Part shown: positions 9,601 through 18,000 of the stretch, in pieces | How positions within the stretch are numbered: position 1 is the first letter of the stretch | Layout: every line of letters starts with the position of its first letter | Source of the DNA: CAYPNP01 sp964412195 | GTDB taxonomy: Bacteria > Acidobacteriota > JAAYUB01 | Direction of reading: 5' to 3' | DNA: 64,000 nucleotides | NCBI GenBank assembly: GCA_964412195.1 | Contig: CAYPNP010000019.1 | Coordinates: 1 to 64,000, forward strand | The notes under the pieces: generated by a model | Told to the model about the DNA's origin: nothing | The model's input: only the letters and a program-made list of their open reading frames with translations | Database searches by the model: none | Translations under genes and position numbers: made by a program

Positions 9601-9745
9601 GCGTGTTCGCGTAGACCACGCCCGGCTGATTATAGTTGTATTCGACCTCAATATACCCGCCATACTGCCCCGGGCAGAAGCCTGTCATCAAGACAATGGC
9701 CGGCAGGACCAGCACCCCGGCCCATATCGGTGAAATGTGGCGCAT
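6614..9745 (-). CDS. Secreted FG-GAP/VCBS-repeat surface protein
   Basis: The start at 9745 has gggagga about seven bases upstream. A hydrophobic leader (residues 8-25) ends near GFCPG; the cysteine may make it a lipoprotein. Residues of about 270-520 hold FG-GAP-type calcium loops: DINRDGYDD, DVTGDGRLD, DMNQDGMSD, DFNGDEIPD and DFDRNGQND, as in beta-propeller adhesins. The C-terminal 450 residues contain three or four repeats of a beta-sandwich-like unit (WLLVNPN, ILTVINTS, GVAVVNPDN, each followed by a glycine-rich strand pair). The same style of unit recurs at the N-terminus of the 5692-aa Rhs protein. It is likely a cell-surface or secreted binding protein; the ligand is unknown. It leads a two-gene unit with the FadL-like gene and is divergent from the TPR gene. 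Confidence 0.82.
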   Translation of the reverse strand: MRHISPIWAGVLVLPAIVLMTGFCPGQYGGYIEVEYNYNQPGVVYANTPSQILPASYLRLHLTNNTFPMASNETPVLITITLPQGMYLSQTLATGKASTASPLPTAGETVIPLALQPYRVMKAQVRHRQSPASTPGPNAVQLFRYVAGESEIWIRVNESPTLWTYEYSEDTWALTIGLGGGVWPTADDSNWGPSGRYQQQSTLFIADTRQFDWAGHEYKFYPGLSAFDQHTHSYIYTIYSAINPMLLLVENIIDWELPVMSTVGTEITDFVTGDINRDGYDDICSIDGPRGRLYWAWGMPGGVFGDLDWIETTGLRPETVDLSDVTGDGRLDCLVSDDTGLLHIYRYEDLFVPQAKETRTALPVFSLALSGVPADSGIHDMNQDGMSDYLFVDKTANNLIIVFGGSFTNQSTFLTGTTPVAMTIADFNGDEIPDAAVANSGSNTISVYSNDGTGNLNKVELPAGGSLPIDIEAADFDRNGQNDIVFATAGNKMLSVWKAQPSGHFDPAMANTVYFQKTPSALLADNFDGLAGPDVLLGFSDNDKLAFCTINDSGQLVHAYSINTLGDVVVDPDSGATLSENNVLSVGGGTSAGGISSRDGVAGLVQQQFDVVTFPRSQDMSFSVVNLGTTDALLNMELYDDAGTLKSSNTQSVPPNTQFPRYFADLLGPEAANPQRWVRSFVTNPDTYGLWLISNGSDLTYLDGLRTPSIRNALFEFILPVIQVGYGFNTQWLLVNPNLDQAHVTIRLRGSDGAVRGTASYLLNGRGRKQLDAPVVFPGVSEGDYLEVEADRPLQGCELFGDGQKFATMEPMVAGVDQGILYSPHVAAGDFGGIVYETILTVINTSDQSATLILMLYNDSGSEIDSYPFFSIGAHSKRVANLGTLMSLPSGTTGYLKINPQGATGIIGTVTFGESGAGRFESCLPLQTPSHNQFILGHLANGTLGDIGFYTGVAVVNPDNTTQIVNLKAYDQYGALLDNQNLTLQARSRRVFLLDQVMPGLTSLFGGYLIVDNKTASAGTLVFELFGDTGFQFLSAVPAVPLN

Positions 9746-9842
9746 CGGAATCCTCCCACACGGCGGACGGAATGGAGTGGATTTCTCCTACAAGTTGTGG
9801 TAATTATAGCACAAGTTTCGCGAATCCTTCGCCGGGGGGGTC

Positions 9843-11390
9843 ATGCCCCGAAAAACCATCTGCAGTCTGATGATCCTCGCCGCGATCACGCTGGCGTCCG
9901 CCCAGCAGGACCGCAAATGGTACCTCAACTACATCGACGGGATGGAGCTGATCAAGAAGGGGGACTACGCCCAGGCGATCCAGATGCTGGAATACGCCAT
10001 CGCCCAGAAGGGCAAGCCGGAGAAGAGCACCAAGTTCTACGGCGTCATGCGCGGCTCCTATATCCCCTACTACTGGCTGGGCGTGGCCTATTACCGCATG
10101 GGGCGATGGGACCGGGCGCAGTACCATTTCGAGAAGGAGAAGAGCTTCGGCGAAATCAACGAGCTGCCCGAGGGGGCCGAGCTGGACCGCATGCTCGCCG
10201 AAGTGAACCAGAAGCTGGCGCAGGGGCCCGGCACGACGAAGCCGGGCGGCGAGACTCCCGCCGAAACGCCCGGCCAGAAGGACTATGAGCAGGCCCTCAA
10301 GCTTTACACCGACGGCAAGCTGGACGAGGCCCGGCCGTTCCTGGACAAGGTCCGCGCCGCCGGCGGCCCGTACGCCGCCGACGCCGGCAAGCTGCTGCAG
10401 AAGATCCAGGCCGCCCAGAGCGCCGACCAGCAGGTCCAGGCGCTCGCCCGGGCCGCCGATGACGCCGGCAGGAAGGGGGATTGGCAGAAAGCGCTGGACA
10501 ATTACCAGGAGATCTACAAGTTGAAACCGGATTTCCCGGGCCTGCTGGACAAGATCCAGCTCTGCCGCGACAACGTCGCCTGGTCAGAGCAACTGGCCAG
10601 GGCCCGCAACCTGGCCGCGACCGATCCGGCCGAGGCCGAACAGATCCTGGACCAGATCCGGAAGGCTTCTCCCAACTTCCCCGGCCTCGAGGCGGTGGCC
10701 CGGCAGGCGGCCGACGCCAAGCGGCGCAAGGAGCAGGCCGACCGCGGCGCGGCTCTGGCCGGTTACCTTGCCGACGGCCGAAGCGCCTTCGAGCAGGGCA
10801 ACTACGAGCGGGCCCGCCGCAACTTCCAGGACGCCCAGAAGCTGTCGCCCTCCTCCCAGCAGATGGCGGAGATCCAATCTTTCCTCAGCCGGATCGACCA
10901 GCAGCTGGAGCAGTCGCGTCAGGTGGGCGCCCTCCTCGCCCGGGGCAAGCAGGCCATCGCCGCCGGCCGCAAGGAGGAGGCGCAGCAGGCCCTCCAGGAG
11001 CTGCTGGCGCTGCAACCGAACCACGCCGAGGCGCGCACCCTGCTGAACCTCCTCCAGGCGGGGGGCGGGGCGGCGGGGGGTGACTTCTACCGCAACCTGC
11101 TGAAGACGGGGATCAAGGACTTCTTCCTCGGCAACTACGACCAGGCCGCGGCGACCCTGAAGAATTACCTCTCCTTTTCCCAGGAGAAGGCCGGACTGGC
11201 CCGGTTCTTCCTCGGCGCCGCCCTGGTGAGCCGCTACTACCTGGACCGCTACCAGTCGCCGGAGACCCTCAAGGAGGGGCGCAAGAACCTCCAGGACGCC
11301 CGCGGCGACAAGACCTTCCAGCTGCCGTCCAGCCTGCGCCCCCTGCTTTCCCCCAAGATCCTGCAGCTCTTCGAGGGCCCATCGGGCTGA
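9843..11390 (+). CDS. Exported TPR-repeat protein
   Basis: A 515-aa protein begins with a short signal peptide (MPRKTICSLMILAAITLASA). Several TPR-like helix pairs follow: YIDGMELIKKGDYAQAIQML, YYWLGVAYYRMGRWDRAQYHF, EQALKLYTDGKLDEARPFLD, GDWQKALDNYQEIYKLKPDF, GRSAFEQGNYERARRNFQ and GKQAIAAGRKEEAQQALQ. TPR scaffolds bind partner proteins, here probably in the periplasm. No catalytic domain is present. A G-rich stretch just before the ATG serves as the ribosome-binding site. The 97-base gap to the divergent FG-GAP gene probably holds both promoters (an AT-rich ttataattacc-like stretch is seen on the minus strand). The partner is unknown. Confidence 0.82.
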   Translation: MPRKTICSLMILAAITLASAQQDRKWYLNYIDGMELIKKGDYAQAIQMLEYAIAQKGKPEKSTKFYGVMRGSYIPYYWLGVAYYRMGRWDRAQYHFEKEKSFGEINELPEGAELDRMLAEVNQKLAQGPGTTKPGGETPAETPGQKDYEQALKLYTDGKLDEARPFLDKVRAAGGPYAADAGKLLQKIQAAQSADQQVQALARAADDAGRKGDWQKALDNYQEIYKLKPDFPGLLDKIQLCRDNVAWSEQLARARNLAATDPAEAEQILDQIRKASPNFPGLEAVARQAADAKRRKEQADRGAALAGYLADGRSAFEQGNYERARRNFQDAQKLSPSSQQMAEIQSFLSRIDQQLEQSRQVGALLARGKQAIAAGRKEEAQQALQELLALQPNHAEARTLLNLLQAGGGAAGGDFYRNLLKTGIKDFFLGNYDQAAATLKNYLSFSQEKAGLARFFLGAALVSRYYLDRYQSPETLKEGRKNLQDARGDKTFQLPSSLRPLLSPKILQLFEGPSG

Positions 11391-11420
11391 AATCGTGCTT
11401 ACTCGAAAATAGAACATTAC

Positions 11421-11676
11421 CGATCGTACTCGTCGATCGGTATCGTGCTCGTAATCTTAATCGGATCTGGGACTTGGGAACAGGGATCTAGCCGATCTGT
11501 TCGTGCCGGCGGCTGCGCCGTCTGCAGCCCGACCGGTTTGACCAGGTCCCAGTCCCGAAGTCCCAAGTCCATTGGCCGAGCGCGATTACGAGGACGATTA
11601 CGAGTACGATGACGATCCGCGATTACGATCGGTCATCGGTCACCGGTCAACCGTCGAGCACGAGCACGAGCACGGG
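11421..11676. repeat. Nested inverted arrays of about 7-bp repeats between the TPR and M28 genes
   Basis: This gap holds no gene. The outer left part contains tcgtgctcgtaatc and variants, and the outer right part contains gattacgagtacga and variants, its reverse complement. Inside these, ctgggacttggga (from 11467) faces agtcccgaagtcccaag (from 11551). At the right edge, cggtcat/cggtcac/cggtcaa and gagcac units repeat every 6-7 bases. The whole could fold into a long imperfect hairpin. It sits between convergent genes, so it might also end transcription, although no T-run is seen. Confidence 0.7.
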
Positions 11677-11683
11677 GCTGGGA

Positions 11684-13264
11684 CTACTTCCGCTGGTACG
11701 GGCTGCCGGGGTTCCAGGGGACCAGGCCGGGTTCTTCGCCGATCCGGGCCACCAGACGCTGGACGAAATCGAGGACCTGCACCAGGCCGGCCATGTCCCA
11801 GTCCGGCTGGATCTCGTCGCCCGGCTGGTGGTACATCTTGGCGATGAACTCGTTGTTCTTCGCCTCGCCCCAGCCCGCCGGCCGCCCGACGTAGTCGACG
11901 CCGCCGTTGACGCTAATGCCGGGGACGCCGGCCCGCGCGAAGCTGAAGTGGTCGCTCCGGAAAAAGTAGCCGCGCTCCGGCTGGGAATCGGGCCGCATGA
12001 CCATGCCCATGGAACCGGCGACCTCCTCGACGAGCGGGCCCAGCCGGCTCTGCTCCGCGCCCAGGGCCTCGAAGTCCCTGGTCCGGCCATAGACGTTCAG
12101 CCCGTCCAGGCTGATGGCCGCCGTGGTCTTCTCCAGGGGGAAGAGGGGGTGCAGGGTGTAGTACTGGGAGCCGAGCAGGCCCTGCTCCTCGCCGGTCACC
12201 GCGAGGAAGACGATACTGTCGCGCGGCTTGGACTCGCGGAAGGCCCTGGCCAGCGCGATGAGGGCCGCCACGCCGGTGGCGTTGTCCGAGGCGCCGTTGT
12301 AGATCCGGTCCCCGGTGGCGTCCGGCTTGCCGATGCCGAAGTGGTCGATGTGGGCGATGAGGCAGACGGCTTGCTCCGGTTGCCCGGTCCCGGGCAGGAT
12401 CCCCGCCACGTTGGGTGCCTCGAGCTTGCGGACGCGGTTCTGGATCCGCGTCTTCATCCGGACGGGCAGGGGGACGGGCCGGAAGTCGGGCTTGCCCGCG
12501 GCCGCCACCAGGTCGGGGAGGCTCTGCCCCAGGGAGGCGAGCAGTTTCTCCGCCACGTCGCCGCGGATCCACCCCCGGAAGGGCAGCCGGATCGGCCGCT
12601 CCCGCAGCTGGAACAGCTCGCCCATCCAGGATTTCTGGACGACCGGCCAGCCGTAGCCGGCCTTCTCCGTCATGTGGACCAGCAGGGCGCCGGCGGCGCC
12701 CCGCCGGACGGCCTCCTCGTACTTGTAGCTCCACCGGCCGTAGTAGGTCATGGCCCGGCCGCCGAAGAACGCGGGGTCGTCGGAGGGCGGGTCGTTGACC
12801 AGGGCCAGGATCACCTTGCCCCGGACGTCCACGCCCTTGAAATCGTCCCAGCCCATCTCCGGTGCGGAGATCCCGTATCCGGCGAAGATCACCTCGCTGT
12901 CGATGTCCACGCGCTTCCGGGCGACGCCGCTGCAGCCCATGAAATCCTCGTAGTAGGCGGCGGTGAAGCGCCCCGACGGGCCCTCGAAGACCAGCTGCAT
13001 GGAGGGGTCGGCGGTGACTCCGATCAGGGGCACCTGCTGGATGTAACTCCGGCCGCCGGCGGGCTGGAGGCCGGCCTTTCGGAACTGGTCGACCACGTAG
13101 TCGGCCGCCTTGCGCTCGCCCCGAGAGCCGGTGCCGCGGCCCTCCATCGAATCGTCGGAGAGAATGCGGATGGAGCTCAGGATCTCGTCGCCCGAGACGG
13201 CCTGGGCGGGGAGGAAGGTCAGAAACAAGGCCGTGACGGTCAGCAGTGCGAGGGTGGTTTTCAT
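11684..13264 (-). CDS. Secreted M28-family zinc aminopeptidase
   Basis: The start is the ATG at 13264 (MKTTLALLTVTALFLTFLPA), because it gives a clean signal peptide and aaaggaacg lies just upstream; the frame stays open further but only with low-complexity text. The catalytic domain follows a PA-like insert (residues of about 110-270, with VRGKVILALVNDPPSDDP). Zinc ligands and catalytic residues of the M28 family are in order: AHIDHFG (H), GASDNATG (D), TGEEQGLLGS (E,E), SLDGLN (D) and MYHQPGDE (H). It should remove N-terminal residues from peptides outside the cytoplasm. The gene converges with the TPR gene and is divergent from the aspartyl protease gene, with a 215-base gap. Confidence 0.93.
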   Translation of the reverse strand: MKTTLALLTVTALFLTFLPAQAVSGDEILSSIRILSDDSMEGRGTGSRGERKAADYVVDQFRKAGLQPAGGRSYIQQVPLIGVTADPSMQLVFEGPSGRFTAAYYEDFMGCSGVARKRVDIDSEVIFAGYGISAPEMGWDDFKGVDVRGKVILALVNDPPSDDPAFFGGRAMTYYGRWSYKYEEAVRRGAAGALLVHMTEKAGYGWPVVQKSWMGELFQLRERPIRLPFRGWIRGDVAEKLLASLGQSLPDLVAAAGKPDFRPVPLPVRMKTRIQNRVRKLEAPNVAGILPGTGQPEQAVCLIAHIDHFGIGKPDATGDRIYNGASDNATGVAALIALARAFRESKPRDSIVFLAVTGEEQGLLGSQYYTLHPLFPLEKTTAAISLDGLNVYGRTRDFEALGAEQSRLGPLVEEVAGSMGMVMRPDSQPERGYFFRSDHFSFARAGVPGISVNGGVDYVGRPAGWGEAKNNEFIAKMYHQPGDEIQPDWDMAGLVQVLDFVQRLVARIGEEPGLVPWNPGSPYQRK

Positions 13265-13479
13265 CTCGTTCCTTTCGAGGTTGCCGCCCGGAGGATCTGT
13301 CCCAGGGCGGCGGATGCGAAAAGCCATGATACCCGATCCGCCGCCGGATATCCAGCCGTTCCCGGAGACTCCGCGACAGGCGGAAAATTCGCGGCCCCCC
13401 GGCCGCCTTCCAGCGGCGGGCGGATTGTGGTACATTCGCCCTGCTCGGTGGGCGGGTGTCCGGAGAGAGGAAATCGCGC

Positions 13480-14730
13480 ATGATTCGCCGCCTGGTGCAA
13501 CTGTCGGTCCTGGGCCTCGCCCTGACGGCGGGGGCCGCCGCGCCACCGGAGGCCGGCCGCGCCGCGTCGGCCGGGCCGGCTCCGGCGCCCGCCGTCCGGT
13601 TCGACGCCGGCGGGCAGGCGTCGCAGATCCCCTTCGACGACGACTTCGGGCTGGTCTTCGTCAAGGTCCGGGTCAACGGCTCCCGGCCGGCATGGTTCCT
13701 GCTCGACAGCGGCTTCGATGCCAACGTCCTCGGCACGGGGCTGGCGAAGGCGCTGGGAGTGAAGCTGACCGACGTGCAGCGGGTGTCCCAGCCGGGCGGC
13801 GGGATCGAGATGGGCCGGGCGGCGGGACTGACGTTCGGCCTGCCGGGCGTCACCCTGGCGGACCAGACGGCCCAGACCGCGCCGCTGGAGGCGCTCGAGC
13901 CCTTCGTCGGCCGGTCGCTGGACGGGATCCTCGGCCACGCGTTCATCCAGCAGCTGGTGGTGGAGATCGACTATTCCACCGCCCTCCTGAACCTGTACGA
14001 CCCCGCCGGTTGGCGGTACGCCGGCGGCGGGGAGGTCCTGCCGGTCACCATCGCCGGGTCCCTGCCGATCGTTTCCGGCAAGGTGCTCCTGGCCGGCCGC
14101 AAGCCCATCCCGGGGCGGTTCAAGCTGGACACGGGCAGCCTGGACACCCTTGGCTTCCATGGCGGTTTCCTGGCCGCCCACCGGCTGCCGGAGGCGGGGC
14201 GGCCGCGACAGGAGGAGCCGGGGCTGGCGGCGGGCGGCGGGACCCGCGGGGTCCGCTTCCGGGTGGACGGCTTCCGGCTCGGCAGCCGCATCCTCAAGGA
14301 CCTGCCCGTGGCGGGGACGCTGGAGTCGAAAGGCTTCGAGAGCCGGAGCGACGCCGGGACCATCGGTGCCGGGGTCCTCGGGCGCTTCCGCCTGATCCTG
14401 GATTACGCCCGCAAGCGGGTGATCCTGGAGCCGAACTCCCGCTTCGCCGATCCGTTCCCGTGCGACATGAGCGGGGCGTGGGTGACCGCCGGCGGCCCCG
14501 AGTGGCAGGACTTCCGGGTGCACCGGGTGCTGCCGGGCACGCCCGCGGCGGAGGCGGGGCTGCAGGAGGGGGACGTCATCCTGTCCGTCGACGGGCGGCT
14601 GGCGGAGACGCTCACCCTGGCCCGGGTGCGGGAGCTGCTGCAGGGGCCGGAGGGGCAGGCGCGGCAGCTGCGGCTCCGCCGGGGCGACCGGGAACTGGCC
14701 GTCGACCTCAAGCTCCGGAAGCTGATCTGA
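13480..14730 (+). CDS. Exported retropepsin-like aspartyl protease with PDZ domain
   Basis: I prefer the ATG at 13480 (MIRRLVQLSVLGLALTAGAAA) over the in-frame GTG at 13456, because it starts a proper signal peptide and has gagagg about nine bases upstream. Two pepsin-like halves are visible: FLLDSGFDANVLG and, about 130 residues later, FKLDTGSLDTLGFHG, each with the D-S/T-G motif, plus DGILGHAFI and GTIGAGVLGRF strands. The last 90 residues are a PDZ domain (VHRVLPGTPAAEAGLQEGDVI). The architecture matches bacterial gag-asp-type exported proteases. The substrate is unknown. The divergent M28 gene suggests a role in extracytoplasmic peptide turnover, but that is inference. Confidence 0.88.
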   Translation: MIRRLVQLSVLGLALTAGAAAPPEAGRAASAGPAPAPAVRFDAGGQASQIPFDDDFGLVFVKVRVNGSRPAWFLLDSGFDANVLGTGLAKALGVKLTDVQRVSQPGGGIEMGRAAGLTFGLPGVTLADQTAQTAPLEALEPFVGRSLDGILGHAFIQQLVVEIDYSTALLNLYDPAGWRYAGGGEVLPVTIAGSLPIVSGKVLLAGRKPIPGRFKLDTGSLDTLGFHGGFLAAHRLPEAGRPRQEEPGLAAGGGTRGVRFRVDGFRLGSRILKDLPVAGTLESKGFESRSDAGTIGAGVLGRFRLILDYARKRVILEPNSRFADPFPCDMSGAWVTAGGPEWQDFRVHRVLPGTPAAEAGLQEGDVILSVDGRLAETLTLARVRELLQGPEGQARQLRLRRGDRELAVDLKLRKLI

Positions 14731-15073
14731 CCCCCCCGTCCGTGCTCGTGCTCGTGATCGAATCACGAATTACCACGCAGAAACGCTGAGTCCGCCGAGA
14801 GAAATCGGGGAGCTGCGTGCATCACTCCCCTTGGGGCTCTCCCTCCCTGCGCGGGGCAGGATTCCGCGCCGATTCGCCCGGGATCTCTCGACGGCTGTAA
14901 TGCACGGAGGGGATTGACTTTCACACTGGCAAGCATGAATCTATCATGAAAAAAGCAGATAAATAGTGTAATTTTCCCTTGAAATAATCTCCTTGTTGAA
15001 ATAGATTCTGCGCGACCTTGGACAAGCAATAATCGGAAATCAGCTCCCGTCAGAAGGGGGCGGGGGAATCCCG
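14731..15073. other. Gene-free gap with a small hairpin and a degenerate octamer array
   Basis: After the protease stop, gtgctc is repeated and then a 7-bp hairpin (tcgtgat-cga-atcacga, 14752-14768) follows. At 14770-14803 there is a degenerate array, taccacgcagaaacgctgag and onward, related to the widespread acgcagag-type intergenic repeat. Positions 14900-15030 are AT-rich relative to their surroundings and probably hold the promoter of the 3953-aa gene, but I cannot pick -35/-10 boxes with confidence. Confidence 0.55.
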
Positions 15074-18000
15074 ATGGTCAGGGACGTCCCGGCCTCCCTC
15101 AACACGGGGGCAGCGGAGGGTTCCATGGTGGATTGGGGCAAGGCGCCGCCGGCGTCTACGGGGAATCAACATGCCTCGGGGAGGGGCCGACGGCTCCGGC
15201 GCCGCGCCGGCCTGGGGATGGTTCTGGGCGTGCTGCTGATTTCCGCCGCGGCCCGGGCCGCCGACGCCCCCCTCCACACCTTCCGCGTGCCGGTCACGCC
15301 GTTCGCCCTGCGCGTCAATCCCGTCGAGCAGACCGTGCCCGCCGGCGTGCCCGCCCGGGTGGCCGCCTGGGTGGAACTGCCGGATCCGGGCGCAAGCTAC
15401 GCCCCCGCCGTGCAGGCCTACCTCCGGGCAAGCTACGTGGTCCGGGCCACCCTCTACCTGCCCGAGCCCGATTCCGAGACCCAGCAGTACACCCGTGAGG
15501 TGGAGTGCTCCGTCGGCGGCGAATTCCTGCTGGACCGCCTGCCCGCTTCCGGCCGGTGCTGGCTGCGGGAGATCCGGCTGGTCTCGCTCCGGGACGGCCG
15601 CGACTTCCTGTCCGCCCGGCCCGACTCCGTCGCCATCGACGTCGGCGGCGACTTCTTCGTGGCCTGGGTCTCGGCCGAGCCCATGACCTGGGAGGAGATG
15701 AACGCCGCCGGCGTCGTCTTCGGCGAGGACTCCTACGAGAACTACCACTTCGTCATCGGCTTTGAACTGGAGGGCCGGCTCGTCGAGTACGAGTTCCCGC
15801 TGGTCCAAACGCCGGCCGCCCTGCCCGCGACGCCCGCCGACTGGAGCGGCGTCGCCACCGGCGGCGGCGAGTGCCTCGTCAGCGAGGTGGAGCTGGACGT
15901 GTCGGGCATCTCCATCCCCTCGCTGCCGGCCACGACGGTCCGCCTGCCGGGCCTGGTCCTGATCCCCGGCAGCGTCGGTTTCCTCCACCAGCATTTCCAG
16001 GTCCTGCTGCTGCTGGCCAACGCGCTGCCGGCCGCCAGCGGCTATGCCCTGGCGGATCTGACCGCCGCGGTGGACCTGCCCCTGCCGGCGGAGTGCCAGA
16101 GCGACGATCCCCTCTGCCTGGTGGAGCTGCAGGACGGCGGCAACGCGCCGGTGCAGCCCGTGCTGGGCGAGGGCGACGCCGCGGTCCTGGCGCCCGGGGA
16201 ATCGGGCCGCGCCGACTGGATCGTGATGGGCCGGAAGGTGGGCTACCACGAGTTCCCGATCCGGATCGAGGGCGAGCTGCGCACGGCCTCCGGCGACCGG
16301 AGCTGGCCCATCAGCGGCAGCGCCCGCGCCGGCATCGCGGTGCGGGAGGATCCCCGTTTCCGCCTGACCTTCATCCACCCGGACCGCGTGGAGCGCGGCC
16401 GGGAGTACGACGTGGCCGTCCACGTCACCAACGTCTCGGGCACCGACGCCATCGGTTTCCGCCTGGCGGTGGACGCCGCCGCCCTGACCGGCGTCGGGTG
16501 GGTGTCCGCCCATTACCCGGCCCCCGAGCCCGGCGAGACGGTGCCGTGCGGCGCCGAGACCGAGTACTGCAAAGCCACCCTGGCGGCTGGCGAGACGGTG
16601 CTTTTGCGTTACACACTGCGCGCCTTGCGTTCGGGAATGGTTACCGCCACCTACGGCGAGGCCGACAACGCCGGACTGACGGTGGGCGCCCGGCTCATTT
16701 TCGGTATCGGCACGGACGGCCTGCCCATGAACGCGGACCGGCTGGTGCTGCCGCCGGTGGTCCGGCGCGCCTGGGACGGCGGCTCCGGCGGGACATTTGA
16801 AGAGACCGCTCTCCGCCTCCTCGGCCTGTGCCACGCCTTGTCCACCGCGGGCGCAGCCGGCCTGCCGGAGAATCTTCCCGCCGTAGACCGTTCAACGCCG
16901 CCGGCCCTGGCCCGCGCCCTGACCGAGAGCGCCCTGGCCCTGGCGGCCGGCATGCCGCGCTCCGAGGCGGCCGGGCTGCTGCTGCAGGACGTCGCCGCCC
17001 TGGCCCGCGCCGACGCCGGCTTCCGGCACAGCCTGGCCTTGGTCCCGGGCACCGCATTCCTGGCACTGCTGGCAGCCGAAGCCTCCGGCGGCGGGGATGC
17101 GCTGGCGACACGCTGCGGCTATGCCAGCGACTTCGCCCTCCTGGAGTCGGCCCTGGCGCCGGCCGGAGCCGATCCGGCTTTACTCGCACTGGCTTCCGCC
17201 GGCGGGGGCCTGCGCTGGCTGCCGCTGCCGGACGAGGGCGCCGAGTTGCGCCTGACGACTCCGGCGGCGGGATCCCAAGCCCTGGCCCTTTGGACTCCCG
17301 CAGCGGCGGGACACTATCGCCGCCTCCAATTCACTCTCAACTTGTCGGCAGGGGATGTCCTTGCCGTGCCGGCGGCCGTGCTTCACGGCGGCTCCCGCGT
17401 GTTGAAGGTTACGGGCGCATCCGGAGTGACAGTCGACGTGTCGCCGGTCCAGGAGCAGGACCTGCCGCTGGCGGCGTTCCGCCTGGCGGGGGCCGTCAAG
17501 CTGAATCCGGACCAGCTGAGCGGCGCGGACCCGTACGGCCGCGGCGTACTGGCGGTGTTGAACCGCCGGGTGGCTTTGACTCCCTCGGAAGCGGCCAACG
17601 CCTGCGGCGTGGCGGACAACACGGTCGTCACCGCCGCCCCGCTGGGATCGGGGCGGCTGCTGGGGCTGGTCGTCAACAAGCCGGTGGGGAAGTTCACGGC
17701 GATTTCGCTCCAAGTGAACCGGCTGCAGAGCACCGACGGCGCCCTGCTCCAGGGAGGAACCGCGACCGTCGGGATCTTCGATCCTGACTCGGCCTTTGAG
17801 GAAGGCGCCGTCGTCCATGGGCGGGTCCGATATCCGGCGGGGCCGCCGGTGGCCGGACCGACGATCGAGTTGTGGGGCGTCGTCCAGAGCTGGCGCGGCC
17901 GGCAGGACGTCTGCCTCAGCCGGTTCCAGGGCGGCGCGGACGGGCGGTTCGACCTGCCGTTCGTGTGGAACAGCCCGGCAGGCATGTTCCTGACGGCCGT

